This document shows positions 58,397 to 64,000 of a stretch of DNA of 64,000 nt, piece by piece. The position numbers and the translations under genes are program-made. Positions within the stretch are counted from its first letter, which is position 1, and every line of letters begins with the position of its first letter. Below the pieces are notes generated by a model. The model was not told the DNA's origin. It saw only the letters and a program-made list of their open reading frames with translations, and searched no databases. Origin of the DNA: Salinimicrobium sp035607535 (GTDB lineage Bacteria > Bacteroidota > Bacteroidia > Flavobacteriales > Flavobacteriaceae); the NCBI RefSeq assembly GCF_035607535.1, contig NZ_JAYDZX010000003.1, positions 62,001 to 126,000 on the forward strand. The letters run 5' to 3'.

Positions 58397-60181
58397 ATGG
58401 AAGAATTCAACATTTTTAGTCTGCTTATCATCCTAATAGGAGCCTGGGTTGGTGGTGCCGCTGCAAAAAGAATGGGTTATCCCGCAATACTGGGAGAGCT
58501 TGTCATTGGTATCATCCTGGGTCCTGCTGTTCTGGGAATGCTTGAAACTTCAGAAATGATAAGCGTTCTGGCAGAGGTAGGGATCATCCTGCTAATGGTC
58601 TATATTGGGATGGAGATCAACTTTAGGGATCTGGGAAAAGCCTCCTGGCCCGGCCTACTCGCAGCCATTGGTGGTTTTGTAGTTCCGTTCGCTTTGGGCT
58701 ATTACACCATCATTTACTTTGGAGGAACAAACATGGCAGCGATCTTTGTCGCAATTGCGGTAGGGGTGACTTCCCTTGCCACCAAAAGCCGTATCCTGGT
58801 CGACCTTAAGCTTCTAAACACCCGTATCGCCTATGTGCTTATGGCGGGAGCTTTAATTTCTGACACCCTTGCCCTTATCATCTTCGCCGGAATGATGAGC
58901 TTTGTCGACGCCGGAAACATCGATACCATGGGCCTCATATGGGTTGCCGGAAAAGCTATTCTCTTTTTCATTCTCACGGCCCTTGGTGGTATTTATCTTT
59001 TGCCCATGCTGGGTAAAACCCTTAGCCGTGCAAAGATCAAGGATCGAACTCTTCACTTCACTCTTATCCTGATCATTGTTTTCGGGTTTGCCGAACTCGC
59101 CGAACTCGCCGGACTGCACAGCATTTTAGGAGCTTTTATGGCCGGACTTTTTATTAGGGACGGAGTCTTTAACAGGCAAATATCCAAGGAAATTAATGAC
59201 ATTTTTCACGATGTTTCTATTGGGTTCTTAGCTCCTATTTTCTTTGTTTCTGCAGGTTTTAATGTAACCCTGGACATCTTCCAGACCGATCTTTGGATGC
59301 TTATAGCTGTGACATTGGTTGCCATGATAGGTAAAATAGGCGGTACTGCCTTGTTCTATCTACCAAGTGGTTATGGGTGGCGCGAAGGAATAACTGTTGG
59401 TACCGGAATGAATGGCAGGGGAGCGGTAGAGATCATCATTGCGGGAATTGGTCTGGAAATGGGAATTATTTCTCCTGAAATTTTTTCAATCCTGGTCTTC
59501 ATGGCCATTTTTACGACCTTAACTGTACCCGTCTTCCTCACCTGGACCACGAAATGGCTTAAAGACAGGGGAGAGCTCATTCATCAGGAATCGCGAAAAG
59601 GATTTCTTATTCTTGGAGCAAATCCATTGGGAATATACCTGGCAAAGCACCTTAAGGAAGATAATGATGTAACTCTTGTAGACTCTAACCGGGAAATGGT
59701 AGCCCTTGCTAAAAAGGAAGGGATCGACACAGTTTTTGGAAATATCCTCAAGGAAGAAACCATGGAGCAGGCAAAAGCCATTGATAAAGGTACTTTTATA
59801 GCACTTACCCCTAATAGTGAGATCAATTTACTGGCTGCACAACTGGCTAACGACTCCTTTTATGTTCCGAAGAAGATCGTATTAATGGATCCTAAAGAAT
59901 CGGGTGCAGGCGTTGATATGCTGGATCGTATTGATGCATCATCCATGTTTGCCAATAAGACAAAACTGGAGCCCTGGAGCTATAAGTTAAGTCAGAACCA
60001 GGTAGAGGAGAAGGAAGTGATCATCGAAGAGGAAATGTCAACACGAAACTGGGTCAAGGAACAAAAGGAGCATCATATGAATATCCTCCCACTTCTTATT
60101 GTAAATCCTGAAGGTATTAAAAGGCCGTTCCACTACCACGACAACATTAGTCCCGGTGAAAAAATAATATATTTACAGTGA
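58397..60181 (+). CDS. CPA2-type cation:proton antiporter with TrkA-N domain (KefB-like)
   Basis: A 594-residue antiporter. Membrane features are RMGYPAILGELVIGIILGPA, ILLMVYIGMEINFRDLGKAS, GVTSLATKSRILVDL, HSILGAFMAGLFIRDGVFN and GTGMNGRGAVEIIIAGIGLE. Residues about 405-520 are a TrkA-N Rossmann fold (GFLILGANPLGIYLAKHLKE, LVDSNREMVALAKKEGIDTV, GNILKEETMEQAKAIDKGTF). The last 70 residues are charged and unassigned. It could exchange Na+ or K+ for H+. It is divergent from the previous antiporter across a 170-bp gap. Confidence 0.92.
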   Translation: MEEFNIFSLLIILIGAWVGGAAAKRMGYPAILGELVIGIILGPAVLGMLETSEMISVLAEVGIILLMVYIGMEINFRDLGKASWPGLLAAIGGFVVPFALGYYTIIYFGGTNMAAIFVAIAVGVTSLATKSRILVDLKLLNTRIAYVLMAGALISDTLALIIFAGMMSFVDAGNIDTMGLIWVAGKAILFFILTALGGIYLLPMLGKTLSRAKIKDRTLHFTLILIIVFGFAELAELAGLHSILGAFMAGLFIRDGVFNRQISKEINDIFHDVSIGFLAPIFFVSAGFNVTLDIFQTDLWMLIAVTLVAMIGKIGGTALFYLPSGYGWREGITVGTGMNGRGAVEIIIAGIGLEMGIISPEIFSILVFMAIFTTLTVPVFLTWTTKWLKDRGELIHQESRKGFLILGANPLGIYLAKHLKEDNDVTLVDSNREMVALAKKEGIDTVFGNILKEETMEQAKAIDKGTFIALTPNSEINLLAAQLANDSFYVPKKIVLMDPKESGAGVDMLDRIDASSMFANKTKLEPWSYKLSQNQVEEKEVIIEEEMSTRNWVKEQKEHHMNILPLLIVNPEGIKRPFHYHDNISPGEKIIYLQ

Positions 60182-60216
60182 ATTTTATTTAGACCCTTTA
60201 AACCACCTGAAAATTC

Positions 60217-61077
60217 ATGAAAATATATCCAATTGAAGCCGGTAATTTTAAGCTGGATGGTGGTGCTATGTTTGGCGTAGTACCAAAATCCATCTGGAAC
60301 AAGACCAATCCGGCAGATGAAAATAATATGATCGATATTGCTGCAACCTGTCTTCTAATTGAAGACGGGGAGCGTCTCATTCTCATCGATACGGGAATGG
60401 GAAATAAACAAAGTGAAAAATTCTTTGGCTACTACTATCTCTGGGGAGATGACAGCCTTGATAAATCTCTAAGGAAATATGGCTTTTCAAGAGATGATGT
60501 CACAGATGTTTTTATGACTCATTTACACTTTGATCACTGCGGAGGCAGTGTACAGTGGAACAAAGATCACACGGGCTTTGAGCCTGCCTTTAAAAACGCA
60601 ACCTTCTGGAGCAACAAGGAACACTGGGATTGGGCTACAAAACCTAATGCCCGGGAAAAGGCTTCCTTTTTAAAGGAGAATATTCTTCCCATGCAGGAAA
60701 GTGGTCAGCTAAAGTTTATAAACAGAGCCGGGGGCGCCTATCAGGAATCCTCCGAACTTGATTTCGGAATTCTTTTTGTAGATGGACACACAGATAAACA
60801 AATGATCCCACACATAAAATATAAGGATAAAACCCTTGTATTTATGGCCGATCTTTTACCTACAGCAGGGCATATCCCACTTCCTTTTGTGATGGGATAC
60901 GACACGCGGCCTTTGCTCACCCTTCCGGAGAAAAAAACCTTTCTTGAAAGAGCAGCAAAAGAGACCTTTTATCTCTTCCTGGAACATGATGCCCACAACA
61001 AGATCATTACAGTAAAAGAAACTGAAAAAGGAGTACGATTAGACGAAGTATATAAATTTAATGAAATTTTTAACTAG
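60217..61077 (+). CDS. MBL-fold metallo-hydrolase (AHL-lactonase/quorum-quenching-like group)
   Basis: A cytoplasmic metallo-beta-lactamase-fold hydrolase of 286 residues. The motifs are LILIDTGMGNKQ, the metal site FMTHLHFDHCGGSVQW (HxHxDH), a later GHTDKQMIPHIKY with metal His, FMADLLPTAGHIP with the bridging Asp, and LEHDAHNKIITVK. The N-terminus FKLDGGAMFGVVPKSIWNK is typical of the group that includes AHL lactonases and many enzymes of unknown substrate. It is 35 bp after the antiporter gene and 6 bp before the peptidase gene. Confidence 0.9.
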   Translation: MKIYPIEAGNFKLDGGAMFGVVPKSIWNKTNPADENNMIDIAATCLLIEDGERLILIDTGMGNKQSEKFFGYYYLWGDDSLDKSLRKYGFSRDDVTDVFMTHLHFDHCGGSVQWNKDHTGFEPAFKNATFWSNKEHWDWATKPNAREKASFLKENILPMQESGQLKFINRAGGAYQESSELDFGILFVDGHTDKQMIPHIKYKDKTLVFMADLLPTAGHIPLPFVMGYDTRPLLTLPEKKTFLERAAKETFYLFLEHDAHNKIITVKETEKGVRLDEVYKFNEIFN

Positions 61078-61083
61078 AAGATT

Positions 61084-62763
61084 ATGAAGATCCCTATTTA
61101 CAAGCCCTTATTAATAGCCGGAATGGTTGCCGCAATGGCATCCTGTAAGAGCTCGGCTCCAGCTATTGTATCTACCCCAATTGAGAACATTGATGAGATA
61201 CCTCTAAAGGTTTCTGAACTAACCGAAGTACAGCTCCAGGGATGGGGTGGTGCCGATCTTGTTTCAGACACCATACCCGGGATGAGCGTCCAAAAAGCTT
61301 ACAACGAGATCATCAAGAACAACAAAGGAAAAAAGGTTATTGTCGCGGTAATAGACAGTGGTGTGGACATTGAACACGAGGATCTTGACGGCGTGATATG
61401 GACCAACGAAGATGAAAAGCCTAATAATAATGTGGATGACGATAACAATGGTTATGTAGATGATATCCACGGCTGGAACTTTCTAGGTGATGCAGTTGAG
61501 GAAAATCTTGAATACACAAGGATCTACAAGAAATTAAAGCCTAAGTATGGCAGTGTACCTGCAGGTGCTGTAAAGCCTGAAAATCGTGAGGAATTTGAAC
61601 TTTATCAAAAAGCAAAAGCCGAATATGATAAAGAGTACAACGAGGTCCTCGGAATGAAAAACCAGTATGAAGGAATTGTACAGCAATTGAAGGTTTCCCA
61701 CGAAGCAGTATCAGCAAAGCTCGAGAAGGAAGATTATACCCTGGCGGAGTTGAGAAAAATGGAGGCAACTACAGAAGAAATGCAGCAGTATAAAGGCTTT
61801 TTAACTCAGGTGATGAGCAATGTCGAAGGAACAATTCCTGAAGCTATTTCACAACTGCAAGATGCAATTGATTATTTTGACGGTCGCCTTTCTTCACATT
61901 TCAACCTTGATCTTGATGCCCGTTCTGTAGTTGGTGATGATGTTGATGACATCACAGATACAAATTATGGAAACAACAATGTGATGGGCCCAACGCCCGA
62001 TAAGGAAGATCTCAAGCACGGTACACACGTGGCCGGAATCATTGCTGCTGAAAGAAATAACAACCTGGGGATCAATGGGGTCGCCAATAATGTAGAGATC
62101 ATGGTACTCAGAGCAGTACCCGATGGTGATGAGTACGACAAGGATATCGCCCTAGCTATTCGTTATGCAGTAGATAACGGAGCAAGCATCATTAATACCA
62201 GCTTTGGAAAATATTTCTCCACACATCCTGAGTGGGTTAGAGATGCCATTCGCTATGCAGATGAAAATGATGTATTGATCGTGAATGCTGCCGGAAATGA
62301 AGGTCTTGATCTCGATCAAAACGCAGTTTATCCAAATGACCAGGATCCTGAGAACACCAGTGAGATTTCAGATAATTTCTTAACGGTTGGAGCCCTCAAC
62401 TATAAGTACGGCTCGGGTCTTATAGCAGGATTTTCTAATTACGGAAAGACAAATGTTGATGTATTTGCTCCCGGTACGAAGATCTGGTCAACTACACCAA
62501 ACAATGAATATGAATACCTGCAGGGAACTTCTATGGCAGCACCGGCAGTTGCAGGGGTTGCAGCTATGATCCGTTCATTTTTCCCAAAATTGACAGATGA
62601 TGAGGTGAAAAGGGTGATTATGGAAAGTGGACTTACCAGTAATGCTACCGTGATCATTGGTGGAGATCCTTCCAATACAAAAAAATTCGGAGAACTATCT
62701 ACTTCAGGAAAAATGGCGAATCTTTACAACGCTCTTATCCTGGCCGATAAAATTTCAAAATAG
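61084..62763 (+). CDS. S8 (subtilisin-type) peptidase lipoprotein with a large insertion
   Basis: An exported serine protease of 559 residues. The signal GMVAAMASCKSS has a lipobox with Cys21. The catalytic triad is Asp91 (VAVIDSGVDIEHEDLDG), His312 (HGTHVAGIIAAE) and Ser483 (QGTSMAAPAVAG). An acidic, Asn/Asp-rich loop (NNNVDDDNNGYVDDIHGWNF) follows the Asp and looks like a Ca2+ site. About 190 extra residues lie between Asp and His; subtilisin has about 32 between these residues. Much of the insertion is charged and helical (FELYQKAKAEYDKEYNEVLG; AELRKMEATTEEMQQYKGFL), probably a coiled coil. A peptidase role in the periplasm or at the cell surface is inferred. Confidence 0.93.
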   Translation: MKIPIYKPLLIAGMVAAMASCKSSAPAIVSTPIENIDEIPLKVSELTEVQLQGWGGADLVSDTIPGMSVQKAYNEIIKNNKGKKVIVAVIDSGVDIEHEDLDGVIWTNEDEKPNNNVDDDNNGYVDDIHGWNFLGDAVEENLEYTRIYKKLKPKYGSVPAGAVKPENREEFELYQKAKAEYDKEYNEVLGMKNQYEGIVQQLKVSHEAVSAKLEKEDYTLAELRKMEATTEEMQQYKGFLTQVMSNVEGTIPEAISQLQDAIDYFDGRLSSHFNLDLDARSVVGDDVDDITDTNYGNNNVMGPTPDKEDLKHGTHVAGIIAAERNNNLGINGVANNVEIMVLRAVPDGDEYDKDIALAIRYAVDNGASIINTSFGKYFSTHPEWVRDAIRYADENDVLIVNAAGNEGLDLDQNAVYPNDQDPENTSEISDNFLTVGALNYKYGSGLIAGFSNYGKTNVDVFAPGTKIWSTTPNNEYEYLQGTSMAAPAVAGVAAMIRSFFPKLTDDEVKRVIMESGLTSNATVIIGGDPSNTKKFGELSTSGKMANLYNALILADKISK

Positions 62764-62775
62764 AAAAAGTAAAAT

Positions 62776-64000
62776 ATGAAGAAAGGAATATTAGCACTGG
62801 CATTGTTTACATGCCTTACAATCACAGCACAAAATAACACCTCTTACTGGCAACAGGAAGCTAACTACAGCATGAATGTTGACATGAACGTCAAGAACTT
62901 CCAGTATACAGGGGAACAGGAGTTGGAGTACACCAATAATTCTCCAGATACTCTAAAAAGGGTTTTTTACCATTTATTTTTTAATGCTTTCCAACCGGGA
63001 AGTGAGATGGACATCCGATCCCGAACTATCGCCGATCCCGATCCAAGGGTAGGAGACAGGATCTCCAAACTTACTCCTTCGCAACAGGGATATTTAAAGG
63101 TAAATACCCTTACAAGGAATGGTAAACCTTTACAATTTGAGGAAGTGGGAACTGTGCTGGAAGTAGAGCTTGATGAACCAATCCTCCCAGGAGAAACAGT
63201 GAATTTCTCAATGAAATTTGCCGGACAGGTTCCTGAGCAAATACGTCGTTCGGGTAGGAACAGCAGTGAAGGAGTAGCTCTTTCAATGGTACAATGGTAT
63301 CCTAAAATAGCAGAATATGACTTCGAAGGGTGGCATGCCGATCCTTATATAGGCCGTGAGTGGCACGGGGTATGGGGAGACTATGATGTGAAGATAAACA
63401 TTGATAAAAATTACATTTTAGGAGCATCAGGAATTCTTCAGAATGCCAATGAAATTGGATATGGCTATGAAGACGAAGGAGTGAAAGTAAAAAGAAAGAA
63501 AGGTGACAAGCTAACCTGGCATTTTGTTGCTGAAGATGTTATCGACTTCGCCTGGGCTGCCGATCCGGAATATATTCATGATAAAAGAACTGCTGCCGAT
63601 GGAACTGTGCTGCACTTCCTTTACAAGAACAATCCTGAAATAATAGAGAACTGGAAGAATCTTCAGCCAAAGACCGAGGAACTTCTGCTTTATTTTAACG
63701 AAAACATAGGTCCATATCCATGGCCACAGTATTCTGTGATCCAGGGTGGTGACGGCGGAATGGAATATGCCATGCTTACTCTTATAACCGGCGAAAGAAA
63801 CTTTGGAAGCCTGGTAGGGGTGACGGCGCATGAACTTGCTCATGCCTGGTTTCAGCATCTTCTTGCGACCAACGAAAGCAAACACGAGTGGATGGATGAA
63901 GGATTTACCAGCTATATCTCAGATCTTGCAATGAATGAAGTTATGGAACAGGGACAGGAAAATCCTTTGGCCGGTAATTACAGAAGCTACATGAGGTTGG
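62776..64000 (+). CDS. M1-family metallopeptidase (aminopeptidase N-like), partial
   Basis: A zinc aminopeptidase whose 3' end lies beyond the window. From ATG 62776 about 408 residues are present. The signal peptide is MKKGILALALFTCLTITAQ. An N-terminal beta domain (NVDMNVKNFQYTGEQELEYT, VFYHLFFNAFQPGS) leads to the exopeptidase-type GGMEYAM motif. The zinc site is HELAHAWFQH (His352, Glu353, His356) with Glu375 in WMDEGFTSY, the exact M1 spacing of 18 residues. It is 12 bp after the S8 peptidase gene and probably co-transcribed with it. Confidence 0.94.
   Translation, partial: MKKGILALALFTCLTITAQNNTSYWQQEANYSMNVDMNVKNFQYTGEQELEYTNNSPDTLKRVFYHLFFNAFQPGSEMDIRSRTIADPDPRVGDRISKLTPSQQGYLKVNTLTRNGKPLQFEEVGTVLEVELDEPILPGETVNFSMKFAGQVPEQIRRSGRNSSEGVALSMVQWYPKIAEYDFEGWHADPYIGREWHGVWGDYDVKINIDKNYILGASGILQNANEIGYGYEDEGVKVKRKKGDKLTWHFVAEDVIDFAWAADPEYIHDKRTAADGTVLHFLYKNNPEIIENWKNLQPKTEELLLYFNENIGPYPWPQYSVIQGGDGGMEYAMLTLITGERNFGSLVGVTAHELAHAWFQHLLATNESKHEWMDEGFTSYISDLAMNEVMEQGQENPLAGNYRSYMRL

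Overview
The window looks like a chromosomal segment of a marine or soil Flavobacteriaceae (Bacteroidota). Supporting signs are promoters of the TAnnTTTG (-7) / TTG (-33) type, start codons that rarely follow a Shine-Dalgarno sequence, a TonB-dependent receptor with an OMP_b-brl-type barrel, a CzcA-TolC fusion, a NagB-PIG-L fusion, and many lipoproteins and signal peptides of Bacteroidota type. No taxonomic search was possible, so the genus is not stated.

Layout. 1-3946 (minus): a tripartite RND multidrug-type efflux operon (tolC - adaptor - pump; the pump runs off the left edge). 4551-4699: the decayed tail of a luciferase-like monooxygenase gene. 4711-6971: a tandem universal stress protein and a membrane-anchored metallo-beta-lactamase-fold hydrolase. 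7468-28844: probably a genomic island. It holds a frameshifted excisionase-like HTH gene, a single-polypeptide restriction-modification enzyme, a thiophilic-metal (mercury-like) operon under an ArsR-family repressor with a clear operator, a large metal efflux block (DUF6660, CzcA-TolC, CzcB, two CDF, ZIP, CaCA), and a replication module of a mobile element (iteron-like repeats, HTH, D5-type helicase, zinc-ribbon/toprim protein). It ends at a tRNA gene with anticodon CAT. 28931-32275: core genes (mce, rbfA, a LolC/E-type permease, dusB). 32678-35092: a TonB-dependent receptor.

35200-50770 is an amino-sugar and peptidoglycan-recycling region. It contains a GH3 glucosaminidase fused to a serine-hydrolase domain, a NagX-like acyltransferase, a divergent ROK regulator, NagB fused to a PIG-L deacetylase, a GH20 hexosaminidase, a creatininase-family protein, an NlpC/P60 peptidase, a GH10-like hydrolase, MurQ and a sugar MFS transporter. 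Together these could release, import and convert GlcNAc and MurNAc to fructose-6-phosphate. 51025-54228: lepA, a four-helix-bundle protein and yebC. 54225-60181: three cation:proton antiporters side by side. 60217-64000: an MBL hydrolase, a lipoprotein subtilase with a very large insertion, and an M1 aminopeptidase cut by the right edge.

No CRISPR array, transposase or integrase was found. The observations most worth checking are the island with its replication module and iterons, the helicase-less ISP-like restriction enzyme, the ArsR-controlled mercury-like operon with an atypical reductase and a GDCCVxC protein, the internal signal peptide in the CzcA-TolC fusion, three promoters placed exactly 4 nt before start codons (leaderless mRNA), and the GH3-serine hydrolase and NagB-PIG-L fusions in a recycling cluster that shows no nagA.
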